This document shows, piece by piece, positions 56,238-64,000 of a stretch of 64,000 nt of DNA; position 1 is the stretch's first letter, and each line of letters begins with the position of its first letter. This DNA comes from Undibacterium_A arcticum (GTDB taxonomy: Bacteria > Pseudomonadota > Gammaproteobacteria > Burkholderiales > Burkholderiaceae_D). The DNA lies in the NCBI RefSeq assembly GCF_042660705.1, contig NZ_JBHSUQ010000001.1. One strand, given 5' to 3'. The translations under genes were made by a program, and so were the position numbers. Under the pieces are notes generated by a model that saw only the letters and a program-made list of their open reading frames with translations, was not told the DNA's origin and did no database searches.

Positions 56238-58920
56238 ATGATGCCTCGACTATTCAGCCGCCGCGCTGCCCGTTTCTTCGCGATCTGTGTGACTGCCATC
56301 TGCACCCAGGTTTTTGCCGCTTCCCCGCACCAACCCGCGCCGCCAGTGATGCGACTGGGCGATGCGGTCAAGCCGCTTGCCTATGATGCCGAGTTGAGCA
56401 TCGTACCGGGCGCCGATCAATTCAATGGCAAGATCACCATCGATGTCGAACTGACGAAGGCGCAGAATTTCTTCTGGCTCAACGCCGACAAAATCGACGT
56501 CAAAAATGCGCGATTGATGCTGGGTGAAGAACAACTCGACGCCAAAATCGTCAAAACCGACAAGGACTTCGTCGGCCTGCAATTTGGCCGCATGCTGCCA
56601 GCCGGCAAAGCGCGTCTGAGCTTGACTTATAGCGGGCAATTCTCGAAGAGCAATACCAGCGGCCTGTTCAAGCAAAAGGACGGCGACCATTGGTATGTCT
56701 ACAGCCAGTTCGAATCGACCAGCGCGCGCCGTGCCTTTCCCTGCTTTGACGAGCCGCAGTGGAAAACGCCATGGACCCTGGCGCTGACCGTCAAGCGCGA
56801 TCACGTCGCAGTGACCAACATGCCGTCGATATCGGAAGAAAATGTCGGCACCGACATGAAGCGCATCCGCTTCGCACCGACGCTACCGTTGCCGAGCTAT
56901 CTGATTGCCCTGGGTGTAGGCCCGTTTGACGTGGTCGATGGCGGCACCGCCGGCATGAACAAGACCGCGTTGCGTTATATCACGCCCAAGGGCCGCGCCG
57001 CCGAAGCTGCCTACGCCGCCAAGGTCACGCCGGAAATCCTGCATCTGCTGGAAGACTATTTCGGCCGCCCTTATCCGTATGCCAAGCTCGATAGCATGGC
57101 AATCCCGATCACCGTCAACTTCGGTGCCATGGAAAATGCCGGCCTGATCACCTACCGGTCCAATATCCTGTTGCACCCGGCCGATCGCGAAGATGAACGT
57201 GCGCAGCGGCGCTACGTCAGCATTGCCGCGCACGAAATGGCGCACCAATGGTTTGGCGATCTGGTGACGATGGCGTGGTGGAACGACTTGTGGCTGAACG
57301 AGTCGTTTGCCACCTGGATGTCGCGCAAGGTCACCGAGAAATTCAATCCGGCGTGGGACGCGCAGGCGCAGCGCGAGGACGAGCGCATCAACGCAATCCA
57401 TACTGACCGTCTGGCTTCGACCCGGCAGATTCGCCAAACCATCGCCAAGCCGGACGATCTGGCCAATGCCTTCGATGGCATCACCTACGACAAGGGCGGC
57501 GCGGTGCTGTCGATGTTCGAGAGCTGGCTAGGCGAGCAGCGTTTCCGGGACGGCGTACGCCATTACCTGAAGCAGCACGAACATGGCAACGCGACCGCAG
57601 AAGATTTTTTTTGCCGCGATCTCCGAATCCGATGCGCAGCTGTCCAGGGGTTTTTCGAGTTTTGTCGAACAACCGGGCGTGCCGCTGATCTCGATGGCGC
57701 TCGACTGCCAAGCCAAGCCGGCGCTGCATTTGAAGCAGGAACGCTACCAGCCCGGCGGCAAGGCGTCGCCAGCCAGCCAGCAACTGTGGAATGCGCCGGT
57801 GTGCGTCCGCTATGAAGGTCAAAAGTCGGACCAGCCGTTCTGCACCATGATGCACGAACAGGAAACCAGCATCGCGCTGCCGGATGCCGCTAGCTGCCCC
57901 GGCTGGCTGCTGCCGAATCCATCCGGCGTCGGTTATTTTGTCTCAAAGATAGATCATTCGCTACTGAGCCGCCTGCATGCGGTGCCGTTGAAAACATCTG
58001 AAATTACTGCGCTGCTCAACGATCTGAGAATGTTGGCACAGGCCGGCGAATTTCCGCAAGATCAGTTGCTTGAGCTGGCCGCTGACTACGCTACCGATGC
58101 CCGGCCGGAAGTGGTCAAGGCCGCAGTCGAGGCGGTCCATGTCGTCAATAGCGCGACGCTCGACAGCGCCGGCCATGCGAAATTTTCCGCCTGGATCAAC
58201 CGTCATTTCGGCCCACAGGCTTTGAAGCTGGGCTGGCGGAAACGCGAGGGCGACAGCGAGGCGACCAACCAGTTACGCGTCGATCTGCTGCCGTTGGCTG
58301 CCAATCTCGGCGCCGAACCGACCCTGCGCGCACAGGCCCAGCAGCTGGCGCGTCAATGGCTGGTCGCCAAGAGCGGTACCGGGGCGGCACCACAATTGGG
58401 CGCGATGTTGGGCAACATCTTGCATAGCGCCGCCTACAATGGCGACCAGGCCTTGTTCGAGATGCTGGTGGCCACCGCGGCAAAAACCCGCGACAACGGC
58501 GACCGCAATGAGATGCTCAGCGCGCTTGGATCCTTCACCGATCCGGCGCTGCGCCAGAAGGCGCTGGATCTGATGTTGTCGGGCGGTTTCGACCCGCGCG
58601 AAGCGGTGTCGATTCTGCACACCGCCTCAAGCAATCCCGACAGCACGCCGGCAGTCCAGCAGTTCGTGCAGCAACACTATGTCGCGCTGCTGGACAAGCT
58701 ACCGGAAGATTCCGGGGCGACTCTGCCGCGCATGGGACGGGCCTTGTGCTCGGCCGAAGAGCGCAACAACTTCGACCGCTTTTACAAGACCCGTGCCGCA
58801 AAATATCCCGGCGGCAAGCGCAACTTCGCGCAGACTCTCGAGAGCATCGATATCTGCGTGATGAACCGCACTACACAGAAGGGTGGGATGCAGCGTTTTA
58901 TGGCCGCTGCCGCGCAGTAA
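56238..58920 (+). CDS. M1-family zinc aminopeptidase (frameshifted as read)
   Basis: A periplasmic aminopeptidase of about 890 residues: signal peptide to residue 28, substrate-recognition motif GAMEN (about 297), zinc site HEMAHQW with His332, His336 and the second-zinc-ligand Glu355 in NESFATWM, and an ERAP1-like C-terminal domain (about 550-890). At 57604-57611 a run of eight T breaks the frame after NATAEDF; removing one T joins FAAISESDAQLSRGFSSFVEQ. The Met at 56238 is followed by a second Met; both fit. It is convergent with the S9 peptidase gene and shares a bidirectional terminator. Confidence 0.9.
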
Positions 58921-59005
58921 GGTACGGCAAGACGCAGCGTCGCAACACAAGTGGCGAATTCCGCCGGTCAACGATGAGCGCCTGAACACCGCTCGGCTGT
59001 CGATG

Positions 59006-59044
59006 AAAAAGGGCTCCGGGTCAGATCGACCCGGAGCCCTTTTT
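59006..59044. terminator. Strong bidirectional intrinsic terminator
   Basis: GGGCTCCGGGTC pairs perfectly with GACCCGGAGCCC around AGATC, flanked by five A and five T. It separates the convergent aminopeptidase and prolyl oligopeptidase-family genes. Confidence 0.95.
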
Positions 59045-59107
59045 GTCGTGCGCCGTCGCCGTCGGTCGACAAGGCGGGGCCGGACGCACACCGCCGCGAT
59101 CGCCGGC

Positions 59108-61132
59108 CTATTTCAAAAGGTTTTGCTCCAGGAAGCGCACTACCGAGAAGAAGTAGAAATCGGCGTTCGGTTTTCGTGCAAAACCGTGACCTTCGTTGTC
59201 CGCCATCAGGTACCAGACCGGCACCTGGTTCTTGCGCACGCGGGCAACGATTTGCTCGGCCTCGTTGAGCGGCACGCGTGGATCATTCTTGCCTTGCACC
59301 ACAAACAGCGGCTTGGTGATTTTCTGCGCGTTGTTCAACGGTGAAATCTGCTGCAGAAATGTACGCATCTTCGGCTCGCGCTCATCGCCGTATTCGACCC
59401 GGCGCAGATCGCGACGATAGCTTTCGGTACGTTCCAGGAACGATACAAAATTGGAGATGCCGACGACGTCGATCGAACCGACGATCCGGTCCGCATAATG
59501 GGTCGACACCGCCAGGCTCATATAGCCGCCATAGCTGCCACCCATCACGACCACGCGTTTCGGATCGAGATCCGGCTGGGTCGCGATCCAGTCGAACAGG
59601 GCGCCGATATCCTTGACCGAATCTTCGCGCTGGAAGCCGTCATCGAGCTTCAGGAAAGTCTTGCCGTAGCCGCTCGATCCGCGCACATTCGGCTGAATCA
59701 GCGCGATACCGAGCTCATTGATCAGATAGTTGTAACGGCCCAGGAAGCCGAGCTGGGATTGTCCTTCCGGACCACCGTGAATCAGCACCAGCACCGGACG
59801 CGGACCCTTGAACTTCTCCAGAGCCGGTGGCCTGGCGATCAATCCGCTGATGCTGCGCTGGTCGAAACTGTTCCAGCGGATGATGGATGCATCCTTGAAT
59901 GCGCTGGTATCTATCGGGCTGTTCGGCGTGGTCCATTGCTCGACCGCTTTGGTGTTCGGATTGAAGGTGTACAACTCGCCCGGGCTGCGCGCCGAATTGA
60001 GGTCAAATGCGACTTCTGCGTCCTGGCGCCACTTGAGGTGCGAAACCGCGCCGACCGGCAGGTCAGGGCGTGGCAACTCCTTGCCGCTGGCGGCGTCGAA
60101 CAGATGCAATTCCGACAGGCCGTCATGGTTGACCACCGCCGCGACGCTATCGTTGACCTTGGACGGCGTGACGTCGGTCACGTCCCACGGTATGTGTTGC
60201 GACAGCGGTGTCAGCTTCAACGTCGCCAGGTCGACCCGCATCAGTTGCAGGAATTCGCCTTCGCGATCGGTGGTTAGCAGCAAATGCTTGCCGTCGTGGC
60301 TGAAATTGAGGCTGGCATATGCTTGCGCGACGCCCGAATGGCTACCCGGCGTCGGCAGAAGCTGGCGTCGCGGCGAGTTGTCGCCATCGGCGGCAACATC
60401 GATCAGCCAGACGCTGCTTTCATTGGCGGACTTGTAATTCAACGCCAGAATCTGACGGTCGTCCGGCGACCACTTGAATTCACCCCAGCCGCCGCCGGGT
60501 AGGCTGGTGATTTTGCGCCTGGCATCAGGTTTCAGCGGGTCCAGCAGCCACAGCTCGGTGGTCACTTCGGCGCGCGAGGCAGCGCTGGCGGTTTTGTCGA
60601 GTTGGGTTGACGCCTGCAACAACTGTCCACCGGCATGCGTCCATGGGCCCATGCCGTGCTTTTCCTTCGGATCGGTCAGCTGCGTGATCTTGCCGCTATC
60701 TAGATCGAGCCGGAATAACTGGCTGGCTTCGCTGCCGCCTTCATCCTTTTCAAATACCAGGTATTGGCCGAGATTCGGCTCGAAACTCGCTATACGGACA
60801 GGATCGGGAAAATCAGTCAGTTGTTCCAGTTCCCCTTTCGGTTTGCGCAGCAGGTGTAATTGCGTCGCGACGCCCTTGGTGCGGGTCGAAATCAACATCT
60901 CGCGCTTGGTCGGATGCCAGTCCAGCATAACCCGCGACCGAAAATCGTTGTAGAGCGCGACCTTGGCCGCCAGGTCTGCCGGAATCGGCGGGATGCCTTC
61001 GGCGGTCAAATGTTCATTCGGCGCAATAGTGTCCGGTGCCGGCATCTGTGCCAGCGCGGAAGCACCCAGCAGCAGCAACGCGGTGGCGAGCATGCTGCGG
61101 CGCAATTGACGTTTCAATGGGGTAAGGGCCAT
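59108..61132 (-). CDS. S9-family prolyl oligopeptidase / acylaminoacyl peptidase
   Basis: A 674-residue exported peptidase with signal peptide (cleavage after ALA, residue 28), an N-terminal beta-propeller (about 60-430, repeats such as NYKSANESSVWLIDV) and a C-terminal alpha/beta hydrolase domain. The catalytic triad is Ser533 in GGSYGG, Asp617 in NDPRVP and His649 in EGHGF. GGPEGQSQ forms the oxyanion region. It likely cleaves short peptides in the periplasm. With the neighbouring M1 peptidase it may work in peptide recycling, though the genes are convergent, not cotranscribed. Confidence 0.92.
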   Translation of the reverse strand: MALTPLKRQLRRSMLATALLLLGASALAQMPAPDTIAPNEHLTAEGIPPIPADLAAKVALYNDFRSRVMLDWHPTKREMLISTRTKGVATQLHLLRKPKGELEQLTDFPDPVRIASFEPNLGQYLVFEKDEGGSEASQLFRLDLDSGKITQLTDPKEKHGMGPWTHAGGQLLQASTQLDKTASAASRAEVTTELWLLDPLKPDARRKITSLPGGGWGEFKWSPDDRQILALNYKSANESSVWLIDVAADGDNSPRRQLLPTPGSHSGVAQAYASLNFSHDGKHLLLTTDREGEFLQLMRVDLATLKLTPLSQHIPWDVTDVTPSKVNDSVAAVVNHDGLSELHLFDAASGKELPRPDLPVGAVSHLKWRQDAEVAFDLNSARSPGELYTFNPNTKAVEQWTTPNSPIDTSAFKDASIIRWNSFDQRSISGLIARPPALEKFKGPRPVLVLIHGGPEGQSQLGFLGRYNYLINELGIALIQPNVRGSSGYGKTFLKLDDGFQREDSVKDIGALFDWIATQPDLDPKRVVVMGGSYGGYMSLAVSTHYADRIVGSIDVVGISNFVSFLERTESYRRDLRRVEYGDEREPKMRTFLQQISPLNNAQKITKPLFVVQGKNDPRVPLNEAEQIVARVRKNQVPVWYLMADNEGHGFARKPNADFYFFSVVRFLEQNLLK

Positions 61133-61473
61133 GCTTGTCGTCCTTTTATTTATTGATCTGGTAATGCCGAGAAATATTGTATCTGAACGAATCGGTATTA
61201 CTTCCTCGCATGCACGGTTTTTCGCCCCGCGTCAGCCCTTGGATCCAGCGCTGGCATGGCGGATCCCATCAAGTACTGCCGTGAGTATTTTTTTACATCA
61301 TTGATTTGCTGGTGACATGGCTCAAATTTCGATGATACTCCCCAATATTTTTATATTTACGTTGCGAAAAATCATTGCCGGGCGCATTGTTGTCTTGCGT
61401 TCCACATTTGATGTTGCAGTTCCAACCAGATTGCCTATAGTGAGATTGTGCTTTGCACCAAATAGGAGGATTT
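61133..61473. other. 341-bp intergenic promoter region
   Basis: Divergent region between the S9 peptidase and the DUF1269-like gene. No gene is supported. An ATACTCC motif is at 61335-61341; GTGACA (61312-61317) and GATACT (61334-61339) are 16 bp apart and could be a promoter whose -10 is part of the motif. Confidence 0.4.
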
Positions 61474-61983
61474 ATGCGACGCAGACTTTATTACATGCTG
61501 CCCGACGTCGACAGCGCCCGCGCACTATTCGACAAACTCTTGCTGGCGCGAATCGAAGAACGACATATGCGGTTCTGGTCCCGGGACGGTAAATTGCCCG
61601 ACGATATGCCCGAGGCCAATTTCATGCACAAGACGGACCTTGTCCATGGGACCGAAATGGGTTTGCTGATTGGTGCCTGCGCCGGTTTGATCGGCGGCAG
61701 CCTGCTGGTGCTATTCCCACTGGAGGGGCTGCATCTGCAGAACGTGGTGATCCTGGCCGCTGCGCTGGTGGGCGCGATATTCGGCGCCTGGGCGTCCGGC
61801 ATGGTGGCGGCGGCCATTCCCAATTCGCGCATGAATTTCCAAAAGGGGATTGAAGCTGGCCAGGTGTTGCTGATCATCGACGTGCCATATAGTAAGGTGG
61901 AAAAGGTCGAGCAATTGATACAGGAGCGTCATCCGGAGGCGTCGTTCGCTGGCGTCGAACCACATACGCCGGCTTTTCCGTAG
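61474..61983 (+). CDS. DUF1269-like / glycine-zipper membrane protein
   Basis: A 169-residue protein with start ATG at 61474 behind the ribosome-binding site TAGGAGGA. The N-terminus resembles the ferredoxin-like segment of DUF1269 proteins (YYMLPDVDSARALFDKLLLA). Two glycine-rich hydrophobic segments follow (LLIGACAGLIGGSLLVL and ILAAALVGAIFGAWASGMVA). The tail returns to a soluble fold (GQVLLIIDVPYSKVEKVEQL). Function unknown; it may be a stress-related envelope protein. Confidence 0.75.
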   Translation: MRRRLYYMLPDVDSARALFDKLLLARIEERHMRFWSRDGKLPDDMPEANFMHKTDLVHGTEMGLLIGACAGLIGGSLLVLFPLEGLHLQNVVILAAALVGAIFGAWASGMVAAAIPNSRMNFQKGIEAGQVLLIIDVPYSKVEKVEQLIQERHPEASFAGVEPHTPAFP

Positions 61984-62121
61984 GTCCGGCTTGCGCATGA
62001 GGGTTATGGTTGATTGGTGCCTGAACTGACTATGATCCGCGCATGATAGTTCTGCCTATTACTGCCTGACATGGATCCCGCCTACCGTACTGAGCGTACC
62101 GCGTGATCCAGGCTGCAAGAT

Positions 62122-62162
62122 AAAAAGGCCGCGAACCAGTTTTCTGGTTCGCGGCCTTTTTT
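62122..62162. terminator. Strong bidirectional intrinsic terminator
   Basis: GGCCGCGAACCAG pairs perfectly with CTGGTTCGCGGCC around TTTT, flanked by five A and six T. It serves the DUF1269-like gene and the convergent DksA-type gene. Confidence 0.95.
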
Positions 62163-62196
62163 GCCCGCGCCAAACCGTGCAATCAAGTCCGCCCGC

Positions 62197-62562
62197 TTAT
62201 TTTGCCTTTTCTATCCGGGTCTGGCAGGCGATGCACAGGCGGGCTTCAGGTAAGGCATTGAGCCGCGAAAAGCCGATCTCTTCGCCGCATAGTTCACACA
62301 CGCCGTAGGTGCCAGCCTGAAATTTGGTCAGCGCCAAATGCACCGCAGTCAGTTCGGCCGCGTCGTGCTCGGCGGTTTCTGTCGCCAGATCGTGTAGCGT
62401 ACGTTCCACCGCGTTGTCCGATGCCGATATCTGGATATCCTGCATTCGTGGCGTTGCCAGCGCCGGCTCGTCATCGGTCGCCAGCAGACTGCGTAGTTCA
62501 GCTTCGCGCTTTTTCAGCACCAACTGCAGATTGGTCATCTGGCTTGGATCTAGTCCGCTCAT
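62197..62562 (-). CDS. DksA/TraR-family zinc-finger protein
   Basis: A 121-residue protein with the C4 zinc finger of the family (CELCGEEIGFSRLNALPEAR, then CIAC). An N-terminal helix pair carries many acidic residues (SLLATDDEP), as in DksA, which reaches RNA polymerase through its secondary channel. At 121 residues it is shorter than DksA (about 150), so it is a paralogue or a DksA-like regulator rather than DksA itself. Confidence 0.88.
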   Translation of the reverse strand: MSGLDPSQMTNLQLVLKKREAELRSLLATDDEPALATPRMQDIQISASDNAVERTLHDLATETAEHDAAELTAVHLALTKFQAGTYGVCELCGEEIGFSRLNALPEARLCIACQTRIEKAK

Positions 62563-62664
62563 GTTCCGCTTTCAGACTGGAAGGTGATTAAAAAACGTCG
62601 ATTCAAGCTTACAAGAAACGATTTCACAAGAATTGACGTATGTCATTTTTTATTGAAAAAGCAA

Positions 62665-62678
62665 TTGATATGCATCAA
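62665..62678 (+). promoter_or_regulatory. Perfect FNR/ANR box upstream of the phasin gene
   Basis: TTGAT-ATGC-ATCAA matches all ten fixed bases of the FNR consensus. A TAAACT at 62722-62727 could be the -10 of a promoter starting near 62734; the box centre would then lie at about -62, a class I position. This suggests that phasin expression responds to oxygen. Confidence 0.6.
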
Positions 62679-62789
62679 ACCAGACGGACGACGGAGGCGA
62701 GTTTTCGAGTGCGCCGGACTCTAAACTTCGTTGGTCATCGTGCGCGAGTCCTTATGCGCAGTCTTCGCCCCCTTTCCAGGAGTTCAACC

Positions 62790-63428
62790 ATGCAAAGCGA
62801 CAACGTTTCCAATGCAATTACTGATGTGGCACAAACGCAATTCCAGGCGTCACTGCAGTTAGCCGACACCATGATTTCTGGTGTCGAGAAAATTGATCAA
62901 GTCCTTCTCGATAACGCACGTCGACTCATATCCGATGAACTGCACTATGCGCACACACTCGTAGCCGAGCGTGATCCGAAAGACCTGGCCGATCAACAAT
63001 GGGCCTTCTTCTCTGGCACGCCGGATGCCGCGATAAAATATCAGAATGCGCTCTTTCGCATGTGCTCGCAAATTCAGAACGATTTGAATGCTTGCAGGCA
63101 GCAATATACGCAACAGGTCAGCGATCAGATCAGCGAGCAAATTCGCAATCAAGCCACCACGTGGAGCGAAACCGGCAAACTGACCAATGTGCAGCAACAA
63201 GATGCCAACTTCGGCACGGTCACGAGCCTGCTGTCAGCATGGCAGTCTATATGGCAGTCCGCATGTCAGTCGGTGATCGCGGGCGGTGCAGAACGCGGTG
63301 CGCAAATGCGCGACGCGTTCAAGCCAAATGGGAATATGCCGAGTCCAGCGGCCCGGCCGGGTAGCAATCCCCATCCTAGCGATCAGCGCCGGACCGGTGC
63401 CGCCAAGCGCAATGGCCCGGCCCAATAA
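62790..63428 (+). CDS. Phasin family protein
   Basis: Phasins coat polyhydroxyalkanoate storage granules. The start at 62790 has AGGAG upstream and gives 212 residues. The pattern is typical: an amphipathic helical body with TQFQASLQLADTMISGVEKID, YQNALFRMCSQIQND and many Gln/Ala/Ser residues, then a Pro/Arg/Asn-rich tail (about 180-212). The frame extends 50 codons further upstream, but that part is not phasin-like and overlaps the FNR box. A terminator overlaps its stop codon. Confidence 0.82.
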   Translation: MQSDNVSNAITDVAQTQFQASLQLADTMISGVEKIDQVLLDNARRLISDELHYAHTLVAERDPKDLADQQWAFFSGTPDAAIKYQNALFRMCSQIQNDLNACRQQYTQQVSDQISEQIRNQATTWSETGKLTNVQQQDANFGTVTSLLSAWQSIWQSACQSVIAGGAERGAQMRDAFKPNGNMPSPAARPGSNPHPSDQRRTGAAKRNGPAQ

Positions 63429-63456
63429 AAAATCCGGCCCGCGTGTGCCGGATTTT
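63429..63456 (+). terminator. Intrinsic terminator after the phasin gene
   Basis: AAAATCCGGC pairs with GCCGGATTTT around CCGCGTGT, with the T run at the 3' side of the stem. It directly follows the phasin stop and also works toward the convergent regulator gene. Confidence 0.8.
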
Positions 63457-63495
63457 GCCGGCCTTGCTCAATTCGGCCGGAGTACTCTTCGTGAC

Positions 63496-63999
63496 TCAGG
63501 CCGTGACGAACTGTCCCCAGGATTCACCGTTCGGTGGTGGAGCTTTGTTGGCTGCCGATTTGAGCTTGTTCGCTGCCAGCTGTTTCGCACGGGATCTTGA
63601 CGGCGGTAGACGACGCAAGGTTTTCAGCGCATCCAATTCGCGGATGCAGATGGTGCGCTGATCGACAGTGATCATACCGATTTCATTGAAGGCCGACAGG
63701 GTGCGGCTGACAGTCTCCAGAGTCAGACCAAGATAGCTGCCGATCTCGTGACGGGTCATGCGCAGATTGAATAGCTTGCTGGAATATCCCATCTGCGAGT
63801 AGCGGTCCGACAACGAAACCAAGAAGCGCGCCACGCGGGCTTCGGCGCTCAGTGCGCCCAGCATCCCCACCATGGCCTGTTCGCGCACCAGTTCGCGACT
63901 CATCACGCTGTACATCGCATGTTCCATTTCGATATGCGTGCGGCCCAGAGCGGTCAGTTTCTTGAACGGCAGCAGGATCAGGTCGCAGTCGGACAAGGC
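63496..63999 (-). CDS. Crp/Fnr-family regulator, FNR-like C-terminal part
   Basis: The gene enters from the right edge, leaving 167 residues. The dimerisation helix (HIEMEHAMYSVMSRELVREQ) and the winged helix-turn-helix (LRMTRHEIGSYLGLTLETVS followed by RTLSAFNEIG) match FNR. The recognition helix has the E-x-x-S-R pattern (ETVSR) that in FNR reads TTGAT half-sites, the same half-sites found at 8589, 44860 and 62665. The N-terminal Cys ligands of the iron-sulphur cluster lie outside the window, so an oxygen-sensing role is inferred, not shown. The Lys/Ala/Pro-rich C-terminal extension (about 35 residues) is unusual. Confidence 0.85.
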   Translation of the reverse strand, partial: ALSDCDLILLPFKKLTALGRTHIEMEHAMYSVMSRELVREQAMVGMLGALSAEARVARFLVSLSDRYSQMGYSSKLFNLRMTRHEIGSYLGLTLETVSRTLSAFNEIGMITVDQRTICIRELDALKTLRRLPPSRSRAKQLAANKLKSAANKAPPPNGESWGQFVTA

Positions 64000-64000
64000 A

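Overview
The window is bacterial chromosome of moderately high GC from a betaproteobacterium of the Burkholderiales, most like the Oxalobacteraceae (Herminiimonas, Collimonas, Glaciimonas or Janthinobacterium relatives). This rests on gene order (gmk-rpoZ-spoT; yicC / kinase / PP2C / rph / rdgB / hemW; rne divergent from rluC with gph, Rieske and sppA-type genes behind it) and on proteins typical of the order (DUF3422, DUF2069, a DUF4124 start, phasin, group II truncated haemoglobin). The genus cannot be fixed by eye. There is no rRNA, CRISPR array, prophage or complete insertion sequence.

Layout. 1-5.8 kb: an FAD-oxidase / DUF2069 / wrbA operon, a YihY membrane protein and a diguanylate cyclase. 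6.1-12.1 kb: a NarL-type two-component pair, a zinc-ribbon membrane protein, greB and DUF3422. 12.1-21.3 kb: housekeeping (spoT, rpoZ, gmk, yicC, rph, rdgB, hemW) with a Ser/Thr kinase and PP2C phosphatase pair inside it. 21.5-24.8 kb: an overlapping HDOD and PAS-GGDEF-EAL pair. 24.9-26.8 kb: the most plastic stretch, with a tRNA-Ser, a tRNA fragment, two tandem copies of a 175-bp MITE-like element and a 5'-truncated catalase gene. 26.8-35.9 kb: an FtsX-type permease, truncated haemoglobin, rmuC and small envelope proteins. 33.6-39.8 kb: molybdenum-cofactor genes moeA, mobA and moaA, then chrA. 40-47.4 kb: rne, rluC, gph-like, Rieske, sppA-like and a candidate structured RNA. 48.4-56 kb: a phosphoribosyltransferase, an orphan MASE3-like kinase, a LytS/LytTR system and a Cache-GGDEF protein. 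56-64 kb: M1 and S9 peptidases, a DksA-type zinc finger, a phasin and the C-terminal part of an FNR-like regulator.

Themes. Signalling is dense: two NarL-type kinases (one with its regulator), one LytS/LytTR system, at least three GGDEF proteins, one of them also carrying EAL, and one HDOD protein. Two perfect FNR boxes (TTGAT-N4-ATCAA) and one near-perfect box lie in promoter regions, and an FNR-like regulator is encoded at the right edge, which suggests an oxygen-responsive set including the phasin gene. A short motif, ATACTCC, recurs about a dozen times, nearly always between genes.

Caution. About eleven genes, including the essential gmk, are interrupted by one- or two-base indels, often at homopolymers. 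Most are probably uncorrected sequencing errors. I list each such gene once over its full extent and say where the reading frame shifts. The catalase gene is different: it has lost its 5' third and carries a 4-base duplication, so it looks like a true pseudogene.
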